A DNA stretch of 64,000 nucleotides from assembly GCF_008801925.2 (NCBI RefSeq), contig NZ_CP062804.1, positions 806,001 to 870,000 of the forward strand, read 5' to 3'. How positions within the stretch are numbered: position 1 is the first letter of the stretch; every line of letters starts with the position of its first letter. Shown here piece by piece: positions 34,353 to 44,200 of the stretch. Origin of the DNA: Cupriavidus basilensis (GTDB lineage Bacteria; Pseudomonadota; Gammaproteobacteria; Burkholderiales; Burkholderiaceae). A program made the position numbers and the translations under genes. The notes under the pieces were generated by a model. The model saw nothing but the letters and a program-made list of their open reading frames with translations, was not told the DNA's origin and did not search any database.

Positions 34353-34616
34353 CTATGGCTGGCCGGTTCCGGGCCCGATGCATTGATAGAATTTTTCCTT
34401 TTCTATCTCATCCATCTTTTCAAGCAATTCATCTTTCTTTTGCGAAACCAGGTGGCGGACCGTTTCGGAGAAAGAAAGCCCCATGTACCCGGAGATTCTT
34501 TCCAGGTCTCTCTTGGCCGGGATCGGAAGCAGGCAGCTCAGCCTTTCGTATTCGCCTCCCGGGCCCATCCGGGAGATGCGGTACTTCCTTTGCCTTTCGG
34601 AATTTGAGAGTGACAT
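34353..34616 (-). CDS. Small RHH-like protein, unknown
   Basis: 87 residues: 'SLSNSERQRKYRISRMGPGGEYERLSCLLPIPAKRDLERISGYMGLSFSETVRHLVSQKKDELLEKMDEIEKEKFYQ'. The N-terminal SNSERQRKYR is a basic start common in small phage or chromosomal DNA-binding proteins, and the central strand-helix-helix resembles RHH folds. The C-terminal part is a charged helix. Its lower GC than its neighbours hints at transfer. No partner gene is adjacent. Moderately sure it is a real gene. Confidence 0.6.
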   Translation of the reverse strand: MSLSNSERQRKYRISRMGPGGEYERLSCLLPIPAKRDLERISGYMGLSFSETVRHLVSQKKDELLEKMDEIEKEKFYQCIGPGTGQP

Positions 34617-34840
34617 GATGGTGTCCAGTGTTGAAACTACCGTTGACAGCCATCAATGCTGCCGCGCCGTGAGTATCGTCTGGATCGTGGGGGGAATTGG
34701 ATTCTTCTGAAAAGTAACTGCGCCACAGCGATATTTTTTTCGTGAAATAGATGATGGATCGGGCGAGTCTGGACGGCGTCAGCGGTGCAGGCAATCCAGC
34801 GCCGCTGGTGTGATCCTTATCTGTCGCCCTGTTCTAGCCC

Positions 34841-35857
34841 ATGCGTGATGAGCGAGATTCCGCAATGCATACTCGAAGGACTACGGTAACCAATCCCGCG
34901 ATGCTCGCCGCGCTGCTGCGCCCGGCCTGCGGCAACGTTGCCGTCAGTCCCGGAGCCGGCGGGCTGCTCGACGTCAGCATAGATTCGATCGTGGTTGGCG
35001 GCGCGGCGACACATCGGGTACGCACTGCCACGGGAGCCGCATTTCGTTTCGAGGACAGGATCGACGGATACGCCTTCGTCGTGCTCCACAAAGGCGAGAT
35101 CAGGGCCGGGAATGGGCAATCGGAACGAATCTGGCGGGCGCCCTCCTGCGCAATCCTGAACCCGGAGGATATCGGCAACGGACAATGGCATGCGGGCAGC
35201 TACGAATTGCTGACGATCGGCGGGTACGATGCCAGGCGGCGGCTTTCGTCCTTGCTGGATGCGCCGGTGGCTTATCCGATCGTGTTCGGGGTCGATACTT
35301 CTCTGACCTCCGAGGGGGCCATGATGGCGCTTTCGGTGATGCGCTTCATGCGGTCGCTCCCTGGTGCGGGTGTCCTGCCGTCGATGGCGATGGCCACGGC
35401 CGGAAGTGTGCGTGACGTTGCGGTGGGCGTATTCCTGGAAATGTTCCGGCACAACTACACCGAGCGGGTGCAATGCAAGGCGCCAGGGCCATTGCCACGC
35501 CATATCCGGACGGCGATCGAGTTCATTCATGCCCATGCGCAGGCGGGCATCTCCGTCGAAGAGATCGCCGGCGCAGCGCATGCCAGCGTGCGAACGCTGC
35601 AAACGGGGTTTGCAGCGTTCAAGGGCGTGACGCCGATGGCGTATCTAAGGCAGATCCGATTGGAAGGCGCGCGCGATGAACTCGTCCGTATCGGCAATGC
35701 GTCGATTGCCGAAGTGGCGGCGCGCTGGCGCTTTACTCACCTCGGCCTGTTCGCCAAGGCCTATCGCGATGCATTCGGTGAGCTGCCATCGGAGACGCGC
35801 CGGTTTTCCCGCGCCAGGGTGGGCGAGGATGATGTCCCGCCGCCAACTTCCCCCTGA
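34841..35857 (+). CDS. AraC-family transcriptional regulator
   Basis: 338 residues. The C-terminal part is an AraC double HTH: 'IRTAIEFIHAHAQAGISVEEIAGAAHASVRTLQTGFAAFKGVTPMAYLRQIRLEGARDELVR...SIAEVAARWRFTHLGLFAKAYRDAFGELPSETRR'. The N-terminal 190 residues resemble the cupin-like AraC-binding-like domain (ligand binding). The next in-frame ATG (34865) is an equally possible start. No target gene is clearly linked; fliC lies 530 bases downstream with its own sigma-28 promoter. Confidence 0.9.
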   Translation: MRDERDSAMHTRRTTVTNPAMLAALLRPACGNVAVSPGAGGLLDVSIDSIVVGGAATHRVRTATGAAFRFEDRIDGYAFVVLHKGEIRAGNGQSERIWRAPSCAILNPEDIGNGQWHAGSYELLTIGGYDARRRLSSLLDAPVAYPIVFGVDTSLTSEGAMMALSVMRFMRSLPGAGVLPSMAMATAGSVRDVAVGVFLEMFRHNYTERVQCKAPGPLPRHIRTAIEFIHAHAQAGISVEEIAGAAHASVRTLQTGFAAFKGVTPMAYLRQIRLEGARDELVRIGNASIAEVAARWRFTHLGLFAKAYRDAFGELPSETRRFSRARVGEDDVPPPTSP

Positions 35858-36023
35858 GATCTCTGGCATCGCGAAGGGGCGCGCGCTGATGCGTATCGTC
35901 CCCGGGCTGCTGCTTGAAGCAGCCTGAAGACCTTTGCGGTTTCCGGATTCCTGTCGGCTTCACCACGCTGATTCCAACGCCGGCGCCCCGTTCTGTCGAG
36001 CGTTTCCTGCGGCATCATTGCGG

Positions 36024-36211
36024 AAATAAAAAGCCCCCCTCTCGCGAGAGAGGGGGGTGAAGTCGATGTTTAGTGACGCCAATACCAATTGAAATGCAGC
36101 TTCACTCTTTCCAGTTTGTCGGCAAGAAGCCGTGGCAGTCAAGGATGTAATTCGTTACTGCGTAACGTTAAAGAAAGTGGATATGACTATCGATATAGGT
36201 GGTCACGGAGT
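36024..36211 (-). ncRNA. Candidate small RNA upstream of fliC
   Basis: On the minus strand TTGAAT (36241-36246) and TTAAAT (36218-36223) are exactly 17 bases apart, giving a start near 36211. Transcription would end at the intrinsic terminator 36034-36057, for an RNA of roughly 185 bases. It contains an internal stem from CGTTAC-TGC-GTAACG (36153-36167). No open frame of note lies inside. It is divergent from and partly upstream of the fliC transcript, not overlapping its coding region. Confidence 0.4.
36034..36057 (-). terminator. Strong intrinsic terminator, leftward
   Basis: Perfect 10-base arms CCCCCCTCTC (36034-36043) and GAGAGGGGGG (36048-36057) close a GCGA loop. Read on the minus strand the hairpin is followed at once by CTTTTTATTT, a good U-tract. 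On the plus strand no T-run follows. It therefore stops transcription coming from the right, where no minus-strand gene is known. It may also act weakly on the AraC transcript. Confidence 0.8.
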
Positions 36212-36266
36212 ATGGAAATTTAACTAGCCTGGCTCATTGAATTCAAGATTTTTTGAAATCTGGCTA

Positions 36267-36293
36267 TAAATTTAAGTTTTATCGCTCCGATAA
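36267..36293 (+). promoter_or_regulatory. Sigma-28 (FliA) flagellar promoter
   Basis: TAAATTTA (36267-36274), 11 bases, then TCCGATAA (36286-36293), close to the flagellar consensus TAAA-N15-GCCGATAA. It lies about 98 bases before the fliC start codon. Confidence 0.85.
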
Positions 36294-36391
36294 CCTTGGA
36301 AGCGTTGGCATTGTTCGTGCGGCAAGGCGAGTCGCTAACGTTTCGGATACTTCCGTGTTCAAAAACCTAGTCAGGAAATAGGAGTTTCACC

Positions 36392-37720
36392 ATGTCAATG
36401 ACCATCAATACCAATACGCTGTCCCTGATGACTCAGAACAACCTGAGCTCGTCGCAATCGTCGCTGAACACCGCGATCCAGCGCCTGTCGTCGGGTCTGC
36501 GTATCAACAGCGCCAAGGACGACGCCGCCGGCCAGGCCATTGCCAACCGCTTCACCTCGAACATCAACGGCCTGACCCAGGCACAGCGCAACGCCAACGA
36601 CGGCATCTCGCTGGCGCAGACCACGGAAGGTGCGCTGAACGAAGTCAACAACAACCTGCAGGCTATCCGTACCCTGGCCGTGCAAGCCGCAACGGGCAGC
36701 AACTCGTCGACCGACCTGCAATCGATCCAGGACGAAATCACGCAGCGTCTGGCTGAAATCGACCGCACTTCGCAACAAACCGACTTCAACGGCGTCAAGG
36801 TCCTGTCGTCCAGCGCTTCCCCGCTGAGCGTGCAAGTCGGCGCGCAAGACGGCCAGACCATCTCGATCGCCCTGCAAGAAATCAGCTCGAAGACCCTGGG
36901 CATGACCGGCTTCACCGTGGCCAAGAACTCGCTGAGCACCAGCGCCGCCATCACCACCGTTGCTGCCGCCACCGGCTCCGCACCGATTTCCGTCAACCTG
37001 GCCTCGGCTGCCACCGCGCTGTCCGCCGTCGTCGGTTCGACCGTTAGCGCCAGCTCCCTGACGCTGAACAACGTGCTGGACACCGCCGGCAACGCCACCA
37101 GCAACTACGTGGTCAAGTACGGCAACGACAACTACGCTGCCTCGGTCGACGCTGCCACCGGCGACGTCACCCTGAACAAGGTCCAGCTGACGGTCGGCGA
37201 TGCTGTTAACGGCAACACCGGTAACACCGTGGCCGGCCAGCTGGTCAAGGTCGGCGCTGACAGCAGCGGCGCTGCTGTCGCCTACATCACCCAAGGTGGC
37301 AACAACTACGCGCTGTCTGCCGGTACGCAAACCGGCGCCCGTGCCAACGGCGGCTCCACGACCACGTCGGTCACCGATGCAACCGCGATCCAGCTGAGCA
37401 CCAGCGGCACCACCACCGCCACCGCCCAGTTCACCGGCTCCGGCAGCACCAACCCGCTGGCCCTGATCGACAAGGCACTGTCCACGGTCGACAAGCTGCG
37501 CAGCTCGCTGGGTGCGGTTCAGAACCGTTTCAACTCGGCCATCACGAACCTGGGCTCGGCTGTGACGAACCTGTCGGCTTCGCGCTCGCGGATCCAGGAC
37601 GCTGACTACGCGACCGAAGTGTCGAACATGTCGCGCGCCCAGATCCTGCAACAAGCTGGTACCTCTGTGCTGGCCCAGGCCAACCAGTCGAACCAGGGCG
37701 TGCTGTCGCTGCTGCGTTAA
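36392..37720 (+). CDS. fliC: Flagellin
   Basis: 442 residues. The conserved N-terminus 'INTNTLSLMTQNNLSSSQSSLNTAIQRLSSGLRINSAKDDAAGQAIANRFTSNINGLTQAQRNANDGISLAQTTEGALNEVNNNLQAIRTLAVQA' and C-terminus 'LSASRSRIQDADYATEVSNMSRAQILQQAGTSVLAQANQSNQGVLSLLR' form the D0/D1 domains that polymerise into the filament. The central 190 residues are variable and Thr/Ala/Ser/Val-rich. AGGAG precedes the ATG, and a sigma-28 promoter drives it. No other flagellar gene is in the window. Confidence 0.98.
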   Translation: MSMTINTNTLSLMTQNNLSSSQSSLNTAIQRLSSGLRINSAKDDAAGQAIANRFTSNINGLTQAQRNANDGISLAQTTEGALNEVNNNLQAIRTLAVQAATGSNSSTDLQSIQDEITQRLAEIDRTSQQTDFNGVKVLSSSASPLSVQVGAQDGQTISIALQEISSKTLGMTGFTVAKNSLSTSAAITTVAAATGSAPISVNLASAATALSAVVGSTVSASSLTLNNVLDTAGNATSNYVVKYGNDNYAASVDAATGDVTLNKVQLTVGDAVNGNTGNTVAGQLVKVGADSSGAAVAYITQGGNNYALSAGTQTGARANGGSTTTSVTDATAIQLSTSGTTTATAQFTGSGSTNPLALIDKALSTVDKLRSSLGAVQNRFNSAITNLGSAVTNLSASRSRIQDADYATEVSNMSRAQILQQAGTSVLAQANQSNQGVLSLLR

Positions 37721-37754
37721 TCCCCGTAGCAGATCTTGTAGCCAATGCCTCATT

Positions 37755-37791
37755 CCTGGCATGACCGGTCGCCCGTACCGGTCGTGCCAGG
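37755..37791 (+). terminator. Hairpin after fliC
   Basis: Fifteen-base arms (37755-37769 and 37777-37791) pair with a single G-U wobble around CGCCCGT. A second shell, GCCTCA (37747-37752) with TGAGGC (37799-37804), can extend it. No T-run follows, so it may protect the mRNA 3' end or act with Rho. Confidence 0.6.
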
Positions 37792-38188
37792 AGGGGAGTG
37801 AGGCATGTCGTCTCGATGCATGGACCGGCTCACGGCCGCTCCATGCATTCGTCTGCGCGCGATCGCCGATGATCGCGACCTAGCCCTGCGGACAGGGCAG
37901 GCCGGCTTCCATGAAACCGGGCACCGCGTTACCGGTCAGGTGGCGCAAAGCAGACTCCGGATTCGTATTCCCCTTGAGACTGGCGCAGCCAGCGTCTCCA
38001 TACCGAGCCCACCGCGGCCGGCAACGCCCCGGCGCATCCGGTTTTGTCGTTCTCCGCAGGAACGCACCGCGCCGTTGGCGGTCTATGATCTACGTTCGCG
38101 TTACAATGCTGTGGCGCAGCATCGGCGACAGGCAGGCGGTTTTCCGCTAGCCGAGCCGTTTGCCGCACCCTGGCCGTGCCCTTTTTTT
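37792..38188. other. Spacer between fliC and the metal-efflux operon
   Basis: No conserved gene. A plus-strand frame from 37805 stays open and joins the next gene in frame, but its sequence is Arg/Pro-rich and lacks family features, so it is read as non-coding. I see no promoter with good spacing; the operon promoter must lie here. Confidence 0.5.
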
Positions 38189-38641
38189 ATGCGATTCCTG
38201 CTGCTTTTGCTGACCGTGCTGTCCCTGTCACTGCTGTCCTTCGGGGCTGCGGCGAACGCGCACGCCGGTATGCCGGGGATTGCCGCGGATTCCGTGCGCG
38301 CCGAACGCCTGGCACCGGAACCGGGATTCTCCCGCACGCTCGTCGAGCTGGATGGCAGCGCCGAACTGGAGCGCGTGTTCGCGCCGGGCGACGACGGCCT
38401 GGCGGGCGAAGCGATGGCGGCAGCGGCGCAGGAGGACGATCCTCCCGGCTACTGCGAGATCTGGTCTGCCGACCTGCTCGACCCCCTCGACATGCTCGAC
38501 GAGATCGAAGAATCCAGCGCGCTCTTCGCGCTGCCCACCGTGCGTGTCTCGTTGCCCCCCAACGAGATCGCGCAACAGCTGCCCGCACGCCCGGATCCTT
38601 TGCCCGCGGCGTTCTTCAAGCCCCCCATCTCGCTGATCTGA
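38189..38641 (+). CDS. Small exported acidic protein ahead of the metal RND operon
   Basis: 150 residues from ATG 38189. A clear signal peptide ('RFLLLLLTVLSLSLLSFGAAANAHA') is followed by a mature part rich in Asp/Glu ('ELDGSAELERVFAPGDDGLAGEAMAAAAQEDDPPGYCEIWSADLLDPLDMLDEIEESS') and Pro at the end. By position it corresponds to the small periplasmic proteins (CzcI-like) found before czc-type efflux genes; sequence similarity cannot be claimed. A metal-buffering or regulatory role is inferred. It begins 128 codons into a longer open frame that lacks signal features upstream. Confidence 0.65.
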   Translation: MRFLLLLLTVLSLSLLSFGAAANAHAGMPGIAADSVRAERLAPEPGFSRTLVELDGSAELERVFAPGDDGLAGEAMAAAAQEDDPPGYCEIWSADLLDPLDMLDEIEESSALFALPTVRVSLPPNEIAQQLPARPDPLPAAFFKPPISLI

Positions 38642-38804
38642 CAGCCCTGGCAACCCCGGCGCGCTCCTTGCGCGCCCGGGCTGCGTTCCTATTGCCTGGG
38701 CGCCTTGGCCCGATCGCATCCGCGATCGCTGGCTGACCGTTGGCGCGCGCTTTTTGCGCGCGCCGGCGGCGGGCGCGCAGCCGTTTCGCCTGCCCCCATT
38801 TGTC

Positions 38805-40106
38805 ATGCAGATCAAACAGATCACTATGTTTTCCATGGTGGCGTTGCTGTCGCTTGGAGCCTTGCCGGCTCTCGCGGCGGAAACGTTCACCTTGCCGCAA
38901 CTGCTGTCCCTTTCGCAGTCCACCAACAAAGGCGTGGAGGCCGCGCAGGCGGGCGTGGATGCCGCCAGCGCCGCCGTGACCAGCGCGCGTGCCTATCCCA
39001 ATCCGCAGGTCGAGGTGATGTACGGCCGCCTGTCGCCGCGCACTGCCGGTGTGACCGGTGGCGCCGCGCCGACCATGGCCATCACCCAGAAGCTGGACTA
39101 TCCGCAGCAGCGCAAGCTGCGCGCCGAGATCGCCGGGCGCAGCCTGGAGGCCACCGAAGCCGGCCGCCAGGCGTTCCGCGCGGACCTGGCTGCGCGGGTC
39201 AAGACGTCGTACTTCGATGTGCTGCGGCGCGAGATGGAGCTGGCCGCGGCCAAGGAAGACCTGGCCATGATGCGGCAGATCCAGGACCGCGCCCGCCTGC
39301 GGGTGGAGGTGGGCGAAGCGCCACGCTATGAGCTGATCAAGGCCGAGACCGAGCTGCTGAGCGCGCAGAAGACGCTGCAGAGTGCCCAGTTGCGCGTCAA
39401 CCAGGCCAAGGCGGCGCTGCGCCAGCAAGTGGGCGGCGCCATGCCGGCGGCCTATTCGCTGTCGGGCAGCCTGAGCCAGCCCCCCGCGCTGCCGGCCCTG
39501 CCGATGCTGCGCGACACGCTGACCGGCGCCAACGCCGAGCTGACCCAGCGCCGCCTGGAAGCGGACCGCGCCAGCCTGGCCGTGGACTACCAGCGCTCGC
39601 TGCGCCTGCCCGAGCTGGCGGTGCGCGCCAGCGCCGAGCGCCAGCCGGACAACACGGTCTCGCAGGTTGGCCTGGTCCTCACCATCCCGCTGTGGGACCG
39701 CCGCAGCGGCCCGGTGGGCGAGGCGAGCGCGCAGGCGATCCAGGCCCGCACCGCGCTGGAGGCCCGCGAGTTCGAGCTCACCCAGGAGCTGGAATCGGCT
39801 TACCGCCAGTACGAGATCACGCAGTCGCAGGTCAGCGCGCTGGAGGGCGGCATCGTGCGCCAGGCCGAGTCCGCGCTGGCGGTGGCCGAGTCGGCGTATC
39901 GCTTCGGCGAGCGCGGCATCCTGGACTACCTCGATGCGCAGCGCGTGCTGCGCGGCGCGCGCAGCGACCTGATTGCTGCGCAATTCGAGCTGCAGGCCGC
40001 CACCATCCAGATCGAGAAGCTGCTGTCGAGCGTGCCCGGGCAGACCGCGGCACCCACGGCCCCGTCCGTACCCACGGCTCCCCCCGCATCTACGGAAACC
40101 AAATAA
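38805..40106 (+). CDS. TolC-family outer-membrane channel of HME-RND efflux (CzcC-like)
   Basis: 433 residues. A signal peptide ('MVALLSLGALPALA') precedes 'ETFTLPQLLSLSQSTNKGVEAAQAGVDAASAAVTSARAYPNPQVEVMYGRLSPR', the usual OEP start of CzcC/CusC-type proteins, and two long helical repeats follow ('PRYELIKAETELLSAQKTLQSAQLRVNQAKAALRQQVG'; 'ERGILDYLDAQRVLRGARSDLIAAQFELQAATIQIEKLL'). No lipobox, unlike CusC. It forms the outer-membrane exit for metal ions pumped by the RND protein two genes downstream. Two bases separate it from the adaptor gene. Confidence 0.9.
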   Translation: MQIKQITMFSMVALLSLGALPALAAETFTLPQLLSLSQSTNKGVEAAQAGVDAASAAVTSARAYPNPQVEVMYGRLSPRTAGVTGGAAPTMAITQKLDYPQQRKLRAEIAGRSLEATEAGRQAFRADLAARVKTSYFDVLRREMELAAAKEDLAMMRQIQDRARLRVEVGEAPRYELIKAETELLSAQKTLQSAQLRVNQAKAALRQQVGGAMPAAYSLSGSLSQPPALPALPMLRDTLTGANAELTQRRLEADRASLAVDYQRSLRLPELAVRASAERQPDNTVSQVGLVLTIPLWDRRSGPVGEASAQAIQARTALEAREFELTQELESAYRQYEITQSQVSALEGGIVRQAESALAVAESAYRFGERGILDYLDAQRVLRGARSDLIAAQFELQAATIQIEKLLSSVPGQTAAPTAPSVPTAPPASTETK

Positions 40107-40108
40107 GC

Positions 40109-41269
40109 ATGCGTCCCCATTTTCTTCTTTCCCTGACGGCAACCGCCGCCCTGTTGTTTTCCCTGGCTGGCTGCTCCGACGAACCCGCTCCCGCCGCCGA
40201 GCCGCCCAAGCAGCCGCCCGGCGTGGTCAAGCCGGAAGAGACGCTGCAGAAGACCCTGAAGGTGGCCGCGGTGGCGACCAGCCCGTTCAGCGAAGTGCTG
40301 CGCGTGTCCGGACGCATCGATTTCGACGAGCAGCGCGTGGCGCGCATTGGCGCCAGCGTGACCGGCCGCGTGACGGATCTCTACGGCATCCTCGGCCAGG
40401 AGGTGAAGGCGGGCCAGGTGCTCGCCCGCCTGCATAGCAGCGAGCTGGGCGCGGCCCAGATGGCCTTCCTCAAGGCCGAGGCGCAAACCGAGCTGCAGGC
40501 CCGCAACGCCGAGCGCGCACGCCAGCTGTTCGCCGCCGACGTGATCGGCCGCGGCGAGCTGCAACGCCGCGAGAGCGAGCTGGCCATTTCCTCGGCCGAG
40601 ATGCGCGCCTATCGCGACCAGCTGCGCGTGCTTGGCATGTCGGCCGCCGCGGTGGCGCAACTGGCCAAGAGCGGCAGCATCGATTCCTACTCGCCGGTGT
40701 TCTCCAGCATCAGCGGCACCGTGGTGGAGCGCAACGTCGCGCAAGGCCAGGTGGTGCAGCCGGCCGATGCGCTCTACACCGTGGCCGACCTGTCGCGCGT
40801 GTGGGTGGTGGCGGAAGTGCCCGAGCAGCAGGCCGCGCTGGTGGCCGAGGGGCAGAGCGTGGACATCGAGGTGCCGTCCCTTGGCAACGGCGCGGGCCAG
40901 AAGCAGATCACCGGCAAGCTCATCTACGTGGGCCGCACCGTGAATCCGCAAACGCGCACCGTGCTGGTCCGCACCGAGCTGGATAACCGCGAAGGGCGCC
41001 TGAAGCCGGCCATGCTGGCCAGCATGCTGATTGCCAGCGCGGCGTCCGAGCAACTGGTGATCCCGCAATCCGCCATCGTGCGCGACGGCAATGACGAGCT
41101 GGTCTACGTGGAGCAGGCCGGTGGCCTGTACCGCCAGGTCAAGGTCAAGCTGGGCGCCGAAAGCGACGGCATGCGCGTGGTGCAAAGCGGGTTGAAGGCG
41201 GGAGAGCGCATCGTGGTGGATGGTGCCTTCCACCTCGACAACGAGCGCAAGCGCCTGGAACAGGGGTAA
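40109..41269 (+). CDS. HME-RND periplasmic adaptor lipoprotein (CzcB-like)
   Basis: 386 residues. Lipobox LAGC at Cys22 shows a lipid-anchored membrane-fusion protein. 'GRIDFDEQRVARIGASVTGRVTDLYGILGQEVKAGQVLARLHSSELGAAQMAFLKAEAQTELQARNAERARQLF' is the lipoyl half plus hairpin, then 'YSPVFSSISGTVVERNVAQGQVVQPADALYTVADLSRVWVVAEVPEQQAALV' the second lipoyl and barrel domains. No His/Met-rich N-terminal metal-binding region as in CusB. It links the RND pump to the CzcC-like channel. Six bases separate it from the pump gene. Confidence 0.93.
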   Translation: MRPHFLLSLTATAALLFSLAGCSDEPAPAAEPPKQPPGVVKPEETLQKTLKVAAVATSPFSEVLRVSGRIDFDEQRVARIGASVTGRVTDLYGILGQEVKAGQVLARLHSSELGAAQMAFLKAEAQTELQARNAERARQLFAADVIGRGELQRRESELAISSAEMRAYRDQLRVLGMSAAAVAQLAKSGSIDSYSPVFSSISGTVVERNVAQGQVVQPADALYTVADLSRVWVVAEVPEQQAALVAEGQSVDIEVPSLGNGAGQKQITGKLIYVGRTVNPQTRTVLVRTELDNREGRLKPAMLASMLIASAASEQLVIPQSAIVRDGNDELVYVEQAGGLYRQVKVKLGAESDGMRVVQSGLKAGERIVVDGAFHLDNERKRLEQG

Positions 41270-41275
41270 TCGATC

Positions 41276-44200
41276 ATGCTGAAATCCCTTGTGGAAGCCG
41301 CTATCAAACAGCGGCTGGTGGTTTGCGTGCTGGCGGTGGTGCTGTTCTTCTTTGGCCTGCGCGCGGCAACCAAACTGTCGGTGGATGCGTTCCCCGACGT
41401 CACCAACGTGCAGGTGCAGATCGCCACCGAAGCCACCGGCCGCTCGCCGGAGGAAGTGGAGCGCTTTGTCACGGTGCCGGTGGAAATGGCCATGACCGGG
41501 CTGCCAGGCCTGGAAGAAATGCGTTCGCTCAACAAGGCGGGCCTGTCGCTGATCACGCTGGTGTTTACCGATGCGACGGACGTCTACTTCGCGCGGCAAC
41601 TGGTGATGGAGCGCCTGATCGAGGTGGCCGGGCGCATGCCCGAGGGCGTGACGCCGGTGCTCGGCCCGGTCTCCACCGGGCTGGGCGAGGTCTACCAGTA
41701 CACGCTGGACCGCGCCGACGACGGCAACCGCGCGCTCACGACCGAGGAACTCTCCGAGCGCCGCATCGCGCAGGACTGGGTGGTGCGCCCGCTGTTGCGC
41801 TCGATCCCGGGCGTAGCGGAAATCAACTCGCAGGGCGGCTTTGTCCGGCAATACCAGGTGCTGGTCAACCCGGACCGCATGCGGCATTACCAGGTCACGC
41901 TGCAGCAGGTCTACCAGTCGCTCGCGCGCAATAACGCCAACTCCGGCGGCGGCGTGCTGCCGCACTACGCCGAGCAGTACCTGATCCGCGGCGTGGGCCT
42001 GGCCCGGGGCGTGGAGGATATCGGCAGCATTGTGCTCAAGGAGGTCGCGGGCACGCCGGTCTATGTGCGGGATGTGGCCAACGTGACCATTGGCCACGAG
42101 GTACGGCAGGGCGCGCTGGTCAAGAACGGCGAGACCGAGTCGGTCGGCGGCATCGTGATGATGATGCGCGGCGGCAACGCCAAGGAAGTGGTGAGCCGCG
42201 TCAAGGCCCGCGTGGCCGAGATCAACGAGCGCGGCATGCTGCCGGGCAAGCTGCAGATCGTGCCGTACTACGACCGCAGCGAGCTGGTGGACTCCGCGCT
42301 GTGGACGGTCACCAAGGTGCTGCTCGAAGGCGTGGTGCTGGTGGTGATCGTGCTGTTCCTGTTCCTGGGGGATGTGCGCTCGTCCGTCATCGTGCTGGCC
42401 ACGCTGGTGCTGACACCGCTGATGACCTTCATGGTGATGAACCAGGTGGGCTTGTCGGCCAACCTGATGTCGCTGGGGGGGCTGGCCATCGCCATCGGCC
42501 TGATGGTCGATGGCTCGGTGGTGGTGGTGGAGAACGCGTTCGAGCGGCTCGGCCACCGCGACAAGAGCGGCATGAGCAAGACCGAGATCCTGGTCAAGGC
42601 GGTGCAGGAAGTGGCCACGCCTGTGATCGTCGGCGTGGGCATCATCATCCTGGTGTTCCTGCCGCTGATGACGCTGACCGGCATGGAAGGCAAGATGTTC
42701 GCGCCGCTGGCGTTCACCATCTCGATTGCGCTGGCGATCTCGCTGTTCCTGTCGCTGACGCTCTCGCCGGTATTGTCGTCCTACCTGCTCAAGGGCGGCG
42801 CGGAGCACGATACCTGGCTGATCGCCTTCATGAAGCGCCATTACCTGCGCATGCTGCACTGGGCGCTGAACAATAGCCGCAAGACCGTGATTGGCGCGGT
42901 GGTGGCGTTCATGGCCACCGTGGCCATCGTGCCGCTGCTGGGCACCTCCTTTATCCCAGAGATGAAGGAGGGCTCGATCGTGCCGGCGCTGGACCGCGTG
43001 CCCAACATCTCGCTGGAGGAATCGGTCAAGCTGGAGATGGAAGCCAACAAGCTGGTGTTGTCGGTGCCCGGCGTGAAATCGGTAGTGTCCGGCGTGGGCC
43101 GCGGGGAGAGCCCGGCCGACCCGCAGGGCCAGAACGAATCGACGCCGATTGCCAGCCTGAAGGACCGCGACGAGTGGCCCGACGGCTGGACCCAGGACGA
43201 TATCGCCAACGCCATCCGCGAGAAGCTCAAGGCCATTCCCGGCGTGCAGATCGTGATGGCGCAGCCGATTTCCGACCGCGTCGACGAGATGGTCAGCGGC
43301 GTGCGCTCGGACGTGGCGGTGAAGGTGTTCGGCGACGACCTCGACAAGCTGCGCGAGCTGGCCGGCGAGATCGCGCGGGTTGCCGGCGGCATCCAGGGCT
43401 CGCAGGACATCCGCATCGAGCGGATCTCCGGGCAGCAATACCTGTCGATCGAGATCGATCGCCAGGCCATCGCACGCTATGGGCTCAATGCCTCCGACAT
43501 CCACGACATCATCGAGATCGCCATCGGCGGCAAGCGCGCCACGGACATCTTCGAGGGCGAGCGCCGCTTTGCCGCGGCGGTACGCCTGCCCGAGGAGTTC
43601 CGCGATAACGTGCAGGCCATCCGCCAGCTGCTGGTGGCCACGCCCAACGGCGCCCAGGTGCCGCTGCAAAGCGTGGCCAGGATCGAGGTCACCGACGGCC
43701 CCGCGCAGATCAGCCGCGAAATGGCCAAGCGCCGCGTGGTGGTGATGATCAACGTGAAGGACCGCGACCTTGGCGGCTTTGTCGCCGAACTGCAGCAGGC
43801 CGCGGACGCCAAGGTCAAGCTGCCGGAAGGCTACTACCTGGAGTGGGGCGGCCAGTTCCAGAACATGGAACGCGCCATGGGCCACCTGAAGATCATCGTG
43901 CCGGTGACCATCGCCGCGATCTTCTTCCTGCTGTTCCTGCTGTTCAACTCCGTGCGCTTTGCCACGCTGATCATCACCGTGCTGCCGTTTGCCTCCATCG
44001 GCGGCATCATCGGCCTGTTCGTCACCGGCGAGTACCTGTCGGTGCCGGCCTCCGTGGGCTTTATCGCCCTGTGGGGCATGGCGGTGCTCAACGGCGTGGT
44101 GCTGGTGTCGTACATCCGCACGTTGCGGGACTCCGGCTTGTCGCTGGACCAGGCCGTGATCCAGGGCGCGACCCAGCGATTCCGCCCGGTGATGATGACA

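Noticed and set aside
38075..38107. Promoter-like TTGGCG and TACAAT before the metal-efflux operon
   Set aside because: The spacing is 21 bases, too long for sigma-70.
37805..38188. N-terminal extension of the small acidic exported protein
   Set aside because: The signal peptide begins at 38189; the upstream part is Arg/Pro-rich and would bury it.
39926..43885. Open frame of 1319 codons on the minus strand
   Set aside because: It lies opposite the well-supported metal-efflux genes, is His/Gln/Ala-rich and has no family features; it is an effect of high GC on the complementary strand.
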